DNA of 64,000 nucleotides from Cupriavidus respiraculi (GTDB lineage Bacteria; Pseudomonadota; Gammaproteobacteria; Burkholderiales; Burkholderiaceae), in assembly GCF_914271545.1 (NCBI RefSeq), contig NZ_CAJZAH010000001.1, forward strand, positions 1,240,001-1,304,000, written 5' to 3'. Positions within the stretch are counted from its first letter, which is position 1. The number at the start of each line of letters is the position of its first letter. The notes under the pieces are model-generated. The model was given only the letters and a program-made list of their open reading frames with translations. It had not been told where the DNA came from and searched no databases. This document shows positions 8,303-17,142 of the stretch, in pieces. Made by a program: the position numbers and the translations under genes.

Positions 8303-8911
8303 ATGACGGACGCCCTTTCCGACGAAGTCCGGCCGGCCCTGGCCGACGAGGCCCACATGGTGGCCGACCATCCCGCGCTGGACATGCTCAATACCGGCGG
8401 CGACATGCCCGACGGCCGCGCCTTCGAGCACTGGCGCGACGACGCCGACGTGGCGCGGTGGCTGTCGCGCACCGCCTGGCCCGTGGATACGAAGCGGACC
8501 GCATGGGCATCCGGGGAACTGGTGTCGGCCGCCAGGGAGTTGCGCGAGGCGGTGCGCGGTCTGGTGACCGGCCGCAAGACGGGACGCGCCGCCGACCCGG
8601 AACCGCTCAACCGCTTTCTGCGCAAGGCGATCAGCTATCCACGACTGGTCTGGCATGCGGGCGGCAATCCCGAGCTGGTACGCGAAACCGAGGCCAGCGG
8701 CGCCGCAGGGGCGCTGTTGCCGCTGGCGGAAGCGGCAGCCGAACTGCTGGCGAGGGGCGACTTCGCGCTGGTGCGCCAGTGCGAGCATCCCGAATGCGTG
8801 TACTGGTTCTACGACCGGACCAAGTCGCATCGGCGCCGCTGGTGCAGCATGGCGCTGTGCGGCAACCGGTACAAGGTGGCCCAATACCGCAAACGGCAGT
8901 CCGACGCGTAG
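8303..8911 (+). CDS. CGNR zinc-finger protein (ABATE domain)
   Basis: The 202-residue protein ends in a CGNR zinc finger. Cys160, Cys165, Cys181 and Cys186 are placed as C-x4-C-x15-C-x4-CGNR, and a basic tail YRKRQ follows. The first 150 residues match the stress-linked ABATE-type domain that accompanies such fingers. Family members are thought to be DNA-binding regulators, but few have been studied. A LysR gene starts 8 bp after the stop, so the two form an operon. It is divergent from the hydrolase, and the repeated GTAACC sites between them make it a good candidate to bind there. That link is inferred. Confidence 0.85.
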   Translation: MTDALSDEVRPALADEAHMVADHPALDMLNTGGDMPDGRAFEHWRDDADVARWLSRTAWPVDTKRTAWASGELVSAARELREAVRGLVTGRKTGRAADPEPLNRFLRKAISYPRLVWHAGGNPELVRETEASGAAGALLPLAEAAAELLARGDFALVRQCEHPECVYWFYDRTKSHRRRWCSMALCGNRYKVAQYRKRQSDA

Positions 8912-8919
8912 GCCCCACC

Positions 8920-9831
8920 ATGAAGCGGCAATTCGACGACCTCCAGCTTGGCAGCATCGAACTGTTCTGCCTCGCCGCGGAGCTGAGCAGTTTTACCGCC
9001 GCGGCGGTGGCGGCCAGCGTCACGCCGGCGGCGGTCAGCCGTTCGGTCTCGCGGCTGGAGGCGCGGCTGGGAGTCCGGCTGTTCGTGCGCACCACGCGCC
9101 AGATCCGGCTCACCGACGAAGGGCGCCTGTACTACGGCGAATGCCGCGAAGCGCTGGCGCGGCTCGTCGATGCCGAACGTCGGGTCACGGGTCAGCATGG
9201 CAGCCCGGCCGGGCTGCTGCGCGTCAGCCTGCCGACGCCCTACGCGCACTATCGCGTGCTGCCGGTGCTGCCGGAGTTTCGCGCGCGCTATCCGCAGGTG
9301 CAGGTCGAGGTGCATATCAGCAACCGGAACGTCGAGTTCGCGGACGACGTGTATGACCTGTCGGTGCGCGGCAAGGCGCCGGACGATTCCAACCTGATCG
9401 CGCGCAAGCTCGAAGACGCCGAGTTGGTGCTGCTGGCTTCCCCCGCCTATCTGGCGAGGGCCGGAACGCCTGCCACGCTGGAGGATCTGCATGCGCACGA
9501 CTGCATCCAGTTCGACCTGCCCAGCAGCGGCCGCCGCCTGCCCTGGGCGCTGCGCCAGGACGGCGAGGACATCGACGTCATCACCACGGGCAACTACGGC
9601 TGCGCCGAGGATGTGCTCGGCGGCGTGACGCTGGCCCGCGCGGGTGCGGGCATCTTTCAGACCTACCGCTTCGTGGTCGAGGCCGACCTGCGCGATGGCG
9701 CGCTGGTGGAGGTGCTGCCGGCGTGCGGCGGCGCCACGCGGCCGTTCGTGCTGCTGTACCCGCACGCACGGCACATGTCGCTGCGGGTACGGGCCTTCGT
9801 AGATTTCCTCGTGGAAAAGTTCGCCCACTGA
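8920..9831 (+). CDS. LysR-family transcriptional regulator
   Basis: The 303-residue regulator has its helix-turn-helix at about residues 10-68 (IELFCLAAELSSFTAAAVAA, then TPAAVSRSVSRLEARLGVRL) and a full effector domain. The ATG at 8920, 8 bp after the CGNR stop, was chosen over longer upstream frames because LysR homology starts there. It resembles the CrgA/AaeR-like subgroup. It converges with an SDR gene, and a strong hairpin lies between them. It is the second gene of the CGNR operon, and an SDR or hydrolase target is plausible. Confidence 0.88.
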   Translation: MKRQFDDLQLGSIELFCLAAELSSFTAAAVAASVTPAAVSRSVSRLEARLGVRLFVRTTRQIRLTDEGRLYYGECREALARLVDAERRVTGQHGSPAGLLRVSLPTPYAHYRVLPVLPEFRARYPQVQVEVHISNRNVEFADDVYDLSVRGKAPDDSNLIARKLEDAELVLLASPAYLARAGTPATLEDLHAHDCIQFDLPSSGRRLPWALRQDGEDIDVITTGNYGCAEDVLGGVTLARAGAGIFQTYRFVVEADLRDGALVEVLPACGGATRPFVLLYPHARHMSLRVRAFVDFLVEKFAH

Positions 9832-9836
9832 ACGCT

Positions 9837-9861
9837 GGCGTACCGCGTCGCGCGGTACGCC
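9837..9861. terminator. Bidirectional hairpin between convergent genes
   Basis: A perfect 10 bp stem (GGCGTACCGC / GCGGTACGCC) with a 5-base loop fills the 38 bp gap between the LysR and SDR stops. It lacks a T run on either strand. The position argues for a transcription end or an RNA-stabilising role. Confidence 0.55.
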
Positions 9862-9869
9862 CGGGCCGC

Positions 9870-10667
9870 CTACCAGTGGCCGGCGGTGGCGCCGCCGTCC
9901 ACGGGCAGCACCGCGCCGCTGGTGTGCCGCGCATCGGTCAGATACAGCACGGCGTCCACCACGTCCTGCGTCGCGCCGATGCGTCCCGACGGTTGCAGCG
10001 TCCTGAGGAAATCATGCGCCTGCGGCGTATGCATCGGGGTATCGATGATGCCGGGCGCGACCGCGTTCACCTGCACGTTGTACGCGGCCAGTTCGAGCGC
10101 CAGCGCGCGCGTGGCCTGGTTCAACCCGCCCTTGATCAATACGGGCAACAGCGCCGGCACCGACAACGTCGGCTGCATCGCGATGCTTGCCGTGATATTG
10201 ACGATATGGCCCTGGCGGTTGGCGCTCATATGGCGCGCGGCCTGCTGCGTGATGTAGAAGAAGCCCTTCAGGTTGGTGCCGACGATGTTCTCGACATCCT
10301 CCTCGCTGTAGTCGGCGACCGGCTTGGCGATAAAGATGCCCGCATTGTTGATCAGCACATCGACGTTGCCGAAGCGCTCGATGGCGCGCGCGAAGATCGC
10401 GGCCGCGATGCCGGGCTCGGCCACGTCGCCCGCGACCGCCAGGAAGTTGCCGGGATTGCCGAGCTTGTCGGCCGCCGCGTGCAGGCGTTCGAGCGAGCGG
10501 CCGTTGCCGACCACGTTGTCTCCCCGTTCCAGGTAGGCCCGCGCCAGCGCGAAGCCGATGCCGCTGGAAGCACCGGTAATGACGACGGTGCGGGGCGGGG
10601 TCCGCGAGTGCGTCGATGTGGTGGATGTGGGGGATGTGGCCGAATGGGCCTGTGCAACGGTGTTCAT
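9870..10667 (-). CDS. Short-chain dehydrogenase/reductase lacking the catalytic Tyr
   Basis: The 265-residue classical SDR has the cofactor motif TGASSGIG at 31-38 and NNAG at 107-110. Ser161 and Lys179 of the active site are present, but the position of the catalytic Tyr (175) is Pro in PALLPVLIKGG. The first 25 residues are Ser/Thr/Pro-rich and repetitive, unlike the conserved core, so a later start is possible although no better ATG is near. It may be a divergent oxidoreductase, a binding protein or a decayed enzyme. The gene stands alone and converges with LysR. Confidence 0.82.
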   Translation of the reverse strand: MNTVAQAHSATSPTSTTSTHSRTPPRTVVITGASSGIGFALARAYLERGDNVVGNGRSLERLHAAADKLGNPGNFLAVAGDVAEPGIAAAIFARAIERFGNVDVLINNAGIFIAKPVADYSEEDVENIVGTNLKGFFYITQQAARHMSANRQGHIVNITASIAMQPTLSVPALLPVLIKGGLNQATRALALELAAYNVQVNAVAPGIIDTPMHTPQAHDFLRTLQPSGRIGATQDVVDAVLYLTDARHTSGAVLPVDGGATAGHW

Positions 10668-10824
10668 GATGTGGCTCCGTCAAAGGACGTATCAGGTTGC
10701 GGCCAAGGGAGAAGCGGTGCGTCCTCCGCTGGCCTTGGTCGCCACTATAGGAACCCGATCCTCCCCGATAAATCGCGTGGACGGAACATGACTTGATACA
10801 CGGCGGAATGAACGCGCGCTGTGT

Positions 10825-10867
10825 GGCGATACGGGCGATACGGGCGATACGGGCGATACGGGGCGAT
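10825..10867. repeat. 9 bp tandem repeat GGGCGATAC
   Basis: About four and a half units of GGGCGATAC lie in the 206 bp gap between the SDR promoter side and the histidine kinase stop codon. Three units are exact, with degenerate ones at both ends. Such an array could vary in number between strains. Confidence 0.75.
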
Positions 10868-10873
10868 GCCTGG

Positions 10874-12265
10874 CTATGCCGACGGCAGCGCCGACGGCAG
10901 CGTCAGGCGAAACGTCGTACCGTGCCCCGGCGCGCTGTTGACCGTCACCTGACCGCCCAAGGCCCACGTCAGCGTACGAACGATGGACAGGCCCATGCCC
11001 AGGCCGGCATGGACGCGGGTGCTGGATGCATCGAGCCGGGTGAACGGCTCGAACAGCTTGTCGTGATCGGCCGGATCAATGCCGGGGCCGGTGTCGCTGA
11101 CGGCGATCTCCACGGCCGGCATGTCGGGGCTGCCGCCGCGCCGCAGGCTCACCGTGACGGTGCCCGCATCGGTATGGCGCAGCGCGTTGGCCAGCAGGTT
11201 GCCCACGATCTGTCGCACCCGGCGCGGGTCGGACACCATCCGGTGCGTCTCCATGTCGTGCGTGCATGCGATCGCCACGGGCCTGCCTGCCGCCTGCCGC
11301 CCGGCGTCCTCCACCAGCTCGCGCAGCAACGCGGCGATGTCGAACTCCGCGATTCGCAATTCCAGCTTGCCCGCTTCGAGCAGGGCGTAGTCGGTCAGGT
11401 CGTCGATCAGTTGCAGCAAGTCCTGCGCGGCGCCTCGGATGCGTGAGATCGCCAGCCTGTCCGCTGCGCGGTGCCGATGGGAGAGCAGCACATCGACGGC
11501 GCCGGCCATCGCGTGCAACGGCAGGCGGAGTTCGTGGCTGACCATCGCCAGCAGGGTATTGCGCGCCTGGATGGTCGCGCGCGCTTGCACGGCATCGCGC
11601 CGCTCCGCCAGCAGCGCCGCACGCTGCCGCTCGATGGCGCGCCGGCGTCGGTGCAGCCCCAGCACCAGGTGCGCCAGCGCGGCGCCGCAGAGCAGCACGA
11701 CGACGGCGCTGGCCCGCAACAGCCGGTCGCGCTTGTGCAGGACATCCTGGAAGGCGCGCTCGCGCTGCTGCGTCTCCAGGAGGCGAACGTTGTTGAGCAG
11801 TCCGTGCAGCGGGAACCAGTACTGCTGCGCGGTCCGCAGCATGTCCTCCGCGGCGTAGGGATCGTGCGGCAGGCTCGCCATGCCGGCATCGAGCCGGCTC
11901 ATCATGGCGCGCAGCTGCCGCATGGCATCGTCGTACTGAGGAAGTCCGGCCCCGGAAGCCGGCACGGCGGGCGGTGTCAGGATGGCGAAGGCGGCGTGCA
12001 GGTTGGCATGCCGGTGGACCAGTTCATCGGCACGGGCATCGCGCCCGGTCGTGTACAGCAGCAATTGCCGTTCGAACTGCAGATACGCCAGCTGATATCG
12101 CGCCACCGTCCACACGTAGCCTTCGCCCGTTCCGGCGGCGGTGGCCGGACTGGCCGGCGGCAACAGCACCGTGCAGAAGACGTAGACCCACAGCGCGGCC
12201 GCCGTCAGCGCCGCCGCGGCCAGCATCAGCGTCGGCTTGTTGCCCCAGCGTCCTCGTCCAGTCAT
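10874..12265 (-). CDS. Membrane histidine kinase, orphan
   Basis: The 463-residue kinase has a first membrane segment at about 12-36 and an external helical sensor region at 45-180. A second membrane segment spans 185-204. A dimerisation domain with phospho-acceptor His244 (MVSHELRLPLHAM) follows, and a HATPase domain with NLLANALRH, DTGPGID and GLGMGLSIV completes it. An ATG at 12265 was preferred over a frame 52 residues longer because the earlier part is Arg/Ala-rich and non-conserved. No response regulator gene lies nearby, so its partner is elsewhere. The sensor domain is not a family I recognise. Confidence 0.87.
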   Translation of the reverse strand: MTGRGRWGNKPTLMLAAAALTAAALWVYVFCTVLLPPASPATAAGTGEGYVWTVARYQLAYLQFERQLLLYTTGRDARADELVHRHANLHAAFAILTPPAVPASGAGLPQYDDAMRQLRAMMSRLDAGMASLPHDPYAAEDMLRTAQQYWFPLHGLLNNVRLLETQQRERAFQDVLHKRDRLLRASAVVVLLCGAALAHLVLGLHRRRRAIERQRAALLAERRDAVQARATIQARNTLLAMVSHELRLPLHAMAGAVDVLLSHRHRAADRLAISRIRGAAQDLLQLIDDLTDYALLEAGKLELRIAEFDIAALLRELVEDAGRQAAGRPVAIACTHDMETHRMVSDPRRVRQIVGNLLANALRHTDAGTVTVSLRRGGSPDMPAVEIAVSDTGPGIDPADHDKLFEPFTRLDASSTRVHAGLGMGLSIVRTLTWALGGQVTVNSAPGHGTTFRLTLPSALPSA

Positions 12266-12531
12266 CGCTTGCCCGCCCACATCTGCGCGGGCGGCGGCAG
12301 CGCTCGCCGCCCTGCCCTGTGTCCGCCCGCTGGTTGCCTGGGGGAACAGTGGCCACCGCCGCATGCGTGCGCGGCCTGGCGTTGCGTGACCACCGGTTGT
12401 CACGGCGGATGGTCGGGGCAAGCCCTATCGGTTCATTGCGGAAAACCACCACGGTTGCCGGTTCCTGGCGCGATGCGGGCGTCGGCCGATGGCATGTCAT
12501 GACTGACATGGGACTGGTACCGCGCGCGGGC

Positions 12532-13569
12532 TCAGGCGCTCGCGCGTTGAACGATGGTGAAGCCGACGTCGAAGATGCGAGTCTCGAGCGGTTGGCCCAG
12601 CGCACGGCTGACGATGCAATGCGCCGCCAGTTCGCCGATGCGCGGACCATCGACGCGCACCGTGGTCAGCGCCGGATCCAGCTGCGCGGAAAAATTCAGG
12701 TCGCCGAAGCCGACCACCGCCAGCCTGCCCGGCACATCGATGCCCTGCGCGCGCGCCTCGATCAATACGCCAAGCGCGAGCGCGTCGGAGCTGCAGAAGA
12801 TCGCGTCGGTATCGGGATGTTCCGCGAGCAGCGCCCGCAGCGTTTCCCGCCCATCGCCGAGCATGGCCGGCGCGGTGACGAAGCGCGCTACGGGCTGCCC
12901 CACGCCGAGCGCGCGGGCCGACTTGGCGAACGAAGACCAGCGGCGCTTGGACCGTACGTCGTCCGCGCCGATCAGCGCGAGTTTCTTGCGGCCCCTGCCG
13001 ACCAGGAAGCGGCTGACCTCGCGCCCCACCGCCTCGTGCGAGAAGCCGACCAGCACATCGAGCGGCTCGGGCGTCAGGTCCCACGTCTCGACGATGGGGA
13101 TGCCCGAGGCGAGCAGCCTGCGCCGGCCCTCGTCGGTGTGCACCACGCCGGTCAGCACGATGCCGTCAGGCCGGCGCGAGATGATGTCGGTGATCAGCTG
13201 GTCCTCGCCCGCCGAGCTGTAGCCGCTCTGGCCGACCATCAGCTGATAGCCGCGGCGCGCGAGGCCGGCGGTCAGTGCGCCGATGGTGTCGAGGAAGATA
13301 GGCCCGGTGAGGGTGGGCAGCACGGCCGCGATCAGCCGGCTGCGGCTGGAGCGCAGCGCCTTGGCGGCGCTGTTGGGCACGTAGCCCGTGCTCTCGATTG
13401 CCGCGCGCACCTTGGCCACGGTCGCGGCGGAGAGGTTCTCCGGCGCATTGAGTACGCGCGACACCGTCATGGCCGACACGCCGGCGAGCTGGGCAACGTC
13501 CTTCAGGGTAACGCGGATATGCGGGCCCTGGATGTCGGCGGGAGGGGGGACGGAGCGGGTGCGGGCCAT
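12532..13569 (-). CDS. LacI-family transcriptional regulator (GntR/GudR-like)
   Basis: The 345-residue LacI protein has its DNA-binding domain at about 20-68 (VTLKDVAQLAGVSAMTVSRV at 20-39) and a periplasmic-binding-protein-like effector domain. The ATG at 13569 (MARTRSVPPP) fits the family length. It is the last gene of a glucarate dehydratase-Bug-LacI set on one strand, so it probably responds to glucarate or a breakdown product. Its likely operator is the TTAACGTTAA palindrome before the dehydratase. It is preceded by a GC-rich hairpin that may separate its expression from that of the Bug gene. Confidence 0.88.
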   Translation of the reverse strand: MARTRSVPPPADIQGPHIRVTLKDVAQLAGVSAMTVSRVLNAPENLSAATVAKVRAAIESTGYVPNSAAKALRSSRSRLIAAVLPTLTGPIFLDTIGALTAGLARRGYQLMVGQSGYSSAGEDQLITDIISRRPDGIVLTGVVHTDEGRRRLLASGIPIVETWDLTPEPLDVLVGFSHEAVGREVSRFLVGRGRKKLALIGADDVRSKRRWSSFAKSARALGVGQPVARFVTAPAMLGDGRETLRALLAEHPDTDAIFCSSDALALGVLIEARAQGIDVPGRLAVVGFGDLNFSAQLDPALTTVRVDGPRIGELAAHCIVSRALGQPLETRIFDVGFTIVQRASA

Positions 13570-13624
13570 GCGGCATTGTACTTGAGCGCATGTCCGCGAC
13601 TGGCCGCCGGCAAGGATGGCGAAC

Positions 13625-13654
13625 GGCCCCCTCGCCCGTTGGGACAAGGGGGCC
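13625..13654 (-). other. Intra-operon hairpin
   Basis: Perfect 8 bp arms (GGCCCCCT / AGGGGGCC) span a 14-base loop, between the Bug stop and the LacI start. There is no T run. It may stabilise the upstream transcript or attenuate reading into the regulator gene. Confidence 0.35.
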
Positions 13655-13683
13655 GCGACGGTCCGGCCAGCGCTCGCGCCGGG

Positions 13684-14703
13684 TCATTCCAGCGTGATGC
13701 CGCCCTTCTCGATCACTTCCTTCCACCGCTTCAGTTCCTGCTGCTCGAAGGCCGCGAACTGCTCCGGCGTGTTGGCCACCACCTCGAAGCCTTGCTCGCT
13801 CAGCTTCTTCTGCATGCCCTCTTCCTTCAGCGAGCTGACCAGGGCGCCGTGCAAGCGCGTTTTCACGTCGGCGGGCAAACCCTTGGGCGCCGCCGCGGCT
13901 TGCCAAGAATACACTTCCACGTCCTTCACGCCGCCTTCGGCCATCGTCGGCACGTCGGGCAGTACCGGCGAGCGCTTGCCCGACGTTACGGCCAGCGCCT
14001 TGAGCTTGCCCGTGCGGATGTGCTGGAGCACCGCGTTGACGTTCTGGAACGATACGTCGACCTGACCGGCCAGCAGATCCGAGATCGCCGGCGCGCCGCC
14101 CTTGTACGGCACGTGCAGCCCTTCGGCGCCGGTCTTCTGCCAGAACAGCGCGGCGGTCAGGTGGTCGGACGAGCCGGCGCCCGAGTTTGCGAAGGTGACC
14201 TTGCCGGGGTTCTTCTTCATATGAGCCACGACTTCCTGCAGGTTGCCGGCCGGGAATTTCGGATTGGCGACCAGCACGTTGGGCGCGCGCACGGCCACGG
14301 TCAGCAGGTCGAAGTCCTTCGCCGGATCGTAGGCCAGGTTCTTCTGCAGGAACGGATTGACGGCGTAGACGCCGATCGAGGCAACCATCATCGTGTAGCC
14401 GTCGGCGGGGGCGCGCTTGACATAGGTCGCGCCGATCGCGCCGGTGGCGCCCGGACGGTTCTCCACGACGAAGGGCTGGCCGAGCTTCTCGTTGAGCGGC
14501 TGCGCCAGCATGCGCGCGATGGTGTCGGTGGAGCCGCCCGGCGGGAACGGCACCACGACGGCCACCGCCTTCTGCGGCCATGCGGTGGAAGCGAAGGCCG
14601 TCCCGGCCACGGCGGCACCGGCCGCGACGCCGATGGCAATCGCGGCGCAGCGGCGGGCCAGCGCGGCAAGGCCCATGCGAGGGGAGTTGGAAGATTGGCT
14701 CAT
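13684..14703 (-). CDS. Bug-family (TctC-like) tripartite tricarboxylate receptor
   Basis: The 339-residue periplasmic binding protein has a signal peptide over about residues 1-38, ending AGTAFAS. Mature Bug motifs follow: YPQK-like WPQKAVAVVVPFPPGGSTDT near residue 42, then VVENRPGATGAIG and HVPYKGGAPAISDLLAGQ. Bug proteins bind small carboxylates for TctAB permeases, which are not encoded nearby. Its place between glucarate dehydratase and a LacI regulator suggests it binds glucarate, galactarate or a related sugar acid. The ATG at 14703 has AAGGAG 7 bp upstream and is better than a longer frame starting at 14751. Confidence 0.9.
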   Translation of the reverse strand: MSQSSNSPRMGLAALARRCAAIAIGVAAGAAVAGTAFASTAWPQKAVAVVVPFPPGGSTDTIARMLAQPLNEKLGQPFVVENRPGATGAIGATYVKRAPADGYTMMVASIGVYAVNPFLQKNLAYDPAKDFDLLTVAVRAPNVLVANPKFPAGNLQEVVAHMKKNPGKVTFANSGAGSSDHLTAALFWQKTGAEGLHVPYKGGAPAISDLLAGQVDVSFQNVNAVLQHIRTGKLKALAVTSGKRSPVLPDVPTMAEGGVKDVEVYSWQAAAAPKGLPADVKTRLHGALVSSLKEEGMQKKLSEQGFEVVANTPEQFAAFEQQELKRWKEVIEKGGITLE

Positions 14704-14770
14704 GTTGTCTCCTTGTATGACCAGATGTCCTGTCGCGCCGCCCCGGTGCATGCCGGGTGCGGCAGCGCGT

Positions 14771-16111
14771 TCAGCGCACCATGCAGGGCAGCTTGTTGTT
14801 GAATTTCCAGTTGGGGATCAGGAACTGCATCGCCATCGCGTCGTCGCGCGCTCCGAGGCCCTTCTCCTGATACAGGCGGTTGGCACGCGCCAGCGCCTCC
14901 ATGTCCAGCTCCACGCCGAGGCCGGGCGCCTTCGGCACCTGCACCATGCCGCCCTCGATCTTCAGCGGATTGCGCGTCAGGTGTTCGCCGTCCTGCCAGA
15001 TCCAGTGCGTGTCGATGGCCGTGACCCGGCCCGGCGCGGCGGCGGCCACGTGCGTGAACATCGCCAGCGAAATATCGAAGTGATTGTTGGAATGCGAGCC
15101 CCAGGTCAGGCCCCACTCGGCGCACATCTGCGCCACGCGCACCGAGCCCTGCATCGTCCAGAAGTGCGGGTCGGCCAGCGGAATGTCCACCGAGTGCAGA
15201 CGCACCGCGTGCCCCATCTGGCGCCAGTCGGTGGCAATCATGTTGGTCGCGGTCGGCAGGCCCGTGGCGGTGCGGAACTCCGCCATGATCTCCCGGCCCG
15301 AATAGCCCTCCTCCGCGCCGCACGGATCTTCCGCGTAGGCGAGGATGCCGTGCTTGTCGCGGCACAGGCGGATCGCATCGGCCAGCAGCCAGCCGCCGTT
15401 CGGATCCAGCGTGACGCGCGCCTTGGGAAAGCGCTCGTGCAGCGCGATGATCGCTTCCATCTCCTCCTCGCCGCGCAACACGCCACCCTTGAGCTTGAAG
15501 TCATTGAAACCGTAGCGTTCGTAGGCCGCCTCGGCCAGCCGCACGACGCCGTCGGCGTCCATGGCCACTTCGTTGCGCACGCGGAACCACGCGTTGTCGG
15601 CGCCCGGCTCGGTGCGATAGTCCAGCGTCGTGCGCTTGCGGTCGCCCACGTAGAACAGGTAGCCGAGCATTTCCACGGCATCGCGTTGCTGGCCTTCGCC
15701 CAGCAGCGCGGCGACGGGCACGTTCAGGTGCTTGCCCAGCAGGTCGAGCAGCGCCGCTTCGAGCGCGGTCACTGCGTGCACCGTGATGCGCAGGTCGAAC
15801 GTCTGGTTGCCGCGGCCGCCGGCGTCGCGGCTGGCGAAGCGGGTGCGCACGTCGTTGAGCACGGCCTGGTAGTGCCCGATCGACTGGCCCACCACGTTGG
15901 TGCGGGCATCGAGCAGCGTCTGGCGGATGCTCTCCCCGCCCGGCACTTCACCGACGCCGACGTTGCCGGCGCTGTCCTTGAGGATCACGATGTTGCGCGT
16001 GAAGTACGGGCCATGCGCGCCCGACAGGTTCATCAGCATGCTGTCGTGGCCTGCCACGGGCACGACTTCCATTTCCGTCACAACGGGACAATCCAACTTT
16101 GCTTGCAGCAC
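14771..16111 (-). CDS. gudD: Glucarate dehydratase
   Basis: The 446-residue enolase-superfamily enzyme dehydrates D-glucarate to 5-keto-4-deoxyglucarate. It closely follows E. coli GudD in length and sequence. [13 protein letters not shown] near the start binds substrate, FKLKGG supplies the catalytic Lys, LDPNGGW and AEDPCGAE hold metal ligands, [13 protein letters not shown] follows, and [12 protein letters not shown] supplies the catalytic His. The start is taken as GTG at 16111, because GGAGGG lies 4 bp upstream and the length then equals that of GudD. An ATG upstream (16168) would translate through the operator. It heads the gudD-Bug-LacI operon. Confidence 0.93.
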   Translation of the reverse strand: MLQAKLDCPVVTEMEVVPVAGHDSMLMNLSGAHGPYFTRNIVILKDSAGNVGVGEVPGGESIRQTLLDARTNVVGQSIGHYQAVLNDVRTRFASRDAGGRGNQTFDLRITVHAVTALEAALLDLLGKHLNVPVAALLGEGQQRDAVEMLGYLFYVGDRKRTTLDYRTEPGADNAWFRVRNEVAMDADGVVRLAEAAYERYGFNDFKLKGGVLRGEEEMEAIIALHERFPKARVTLDPNGGWLLADAIRLCRDKHGILAYAEDPCGAEEGYSGREIMAEFRTATGLPTATNMIATDWRQMGHAVRLHSVDIPLADPHFWTMQGSVRVAQMCAEWGLTWGSHSNNHFDISLAMFTHVAAAAPGRVTAIDTHWIWQDGEHLTRNPLKIEGGMVQVPKAPGLGVELDMEALARANRLYQEKGLGARDDAMAMQFLIPNWKFNNKLPCMVR

Positions 16112-16145
16112 GACACCCTCCGGTAAATCCGCGATACAAGTTAGT

Positions 16146-16155
16146 TTAACGTTAA
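16146..16155. promoter_or_regulatory. LacI-type operator TTAACGTTAA
   Basis: A perfect 10 bp palindrome with a central CG step, the hallmark of LacI-family operators, lies 34 bp upstream of the gudD GTG. The LacI gene at the end of this operon is the obvious binder. Confidence 0.5.
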
Positions 16156-16258
16156 CATAGAGGGCCATGGTAGCACGGGAAAACACCGAGCCGGCAAGCA
16201 GGGGCGTGCGGTGCCGCCGGTGTTGAGGTAACGTTGCCCTTTTGTCCGGGAGCCCGCC

Positions 16259-17137
16259 TTGTCCACCCTGACCATGCTTCGGGACGCGCATTTGCAGCGC
16301 GTCATCGCGTGGGCCGAGCATGAGGACAATATCCTCGCCCTGATCCTGACCGGCTCGCTTGCGCGCAACGATGGCACCGCGGACGCGCTCTCGGATATCG
16401 ACATCGAGCTGATTGCGCGCCATCCGGCCCGGCTCGCCGCCGACGAGCGCTGGCTGGGCGAAATTGGCGAGCTCATCACCGTCTTGCGGCTGAACGCGGA
16501 CGACGGCCAGGAATGGCCGACGCGGCTTGCCATCTACTCACCCGGCGTCAAAGTCGATTTCACGTTGGCCGGCGCCGGGCGGGTGTCGGCAATGAGCAAG
16601 GCGCGGAAGCTGGACCCGCTCTACCGGCGTGGATACAGGGTGCTGCTCGACAAGGCCGGCCTGGCCACCAACCTGCCCGTCTCGCCCTTTGCACCCCCGA
16701 GGCTGGCTCTGCCTTCACAGCAAGCGTTCAGCGACGCCGTCGAGGAATTCTGGTTCGAGGCATCGCACGTCCCCAAATATCTCGTGAGGTCCGAGTTGTG
16801 GCCGGCCAGGCTGCGGGACTGGGCCATGAAAGAGCTGCTTCTGCGCATGCTGGAATGGCACGCGCTCGCCAAGGGCGACCCCGCGCCCGACGTATGGCAC
16901 AACGGCCTGCGCATGGACACCTGGCTGGATAGCGGTGTGCGCGCCCAACTCCACGAATGCTTTGGACGGCTCGACCCCGTCGAAGCCCGGCGGGCGTTCG
17001 ACGCAACCATCGGGCTCTACAGCCGCGTGGCCAAGGAGACGGCCGGCCTCGCCAGGCTGCGATATCCCCAGCCCGTCGAAGACGGCATCCGCAGCGCAAA
17101 CGCGCTGGTGTTCGGCCTCGAGAACCGCGGCCGCTGA
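16259..17137 (+). CDS. Aminoglycoside 6-adenylyltransferase-like nucleotidyltransferase
   Basis: The 292-residue protein resembles ANT(6)/AadE streptomycin adenylyltransferases. [24 protein letters not shown] near residue 28-51 is the nucleotidyltransferase GS-x-D-x-D signature, and KVDFTLAG supplies the third acidic residue. The C-terminal half has the family's helical domain, including [19 protein letters not shown] and [11 protein letters not shown]. The TTG at 16259 follows GGGAG and is a reasonable start. An ATG 15 bp on has no site. ANT(6) enzymes adenylate streptomycin, but chromosomal relatives in soil bacteria may act on other substrates, so resistance is not established. It is divergent from gudD. 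Confidence 0.8.
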   Translation: MSTLTMLRDAHLQRVIAWAEHEDNILALILTGSLARNDGTADALSDIDIELIARHPARLAADERWLGEIGELITVLRLNADDGQEWPTRLAIYSPGVKVDFTLAGAGRVSAMSKARKLDPLYRRGYRVLLDKAGLATNLPVSPFAPPRLALPSQQAFSDAVEEFWFEASHVPKYLVRSELWPARLRDWAMKELLLRMLEWHALAKGDPAPDVWHNGLRMDTWLDSGVRAQLHECFGRLDPVEARRAFDATIGLYSRVAKETAGLARLRYPQPVEDGIRSANALVFGLENRGR

Positions 17138-17142
17138 CCGGC

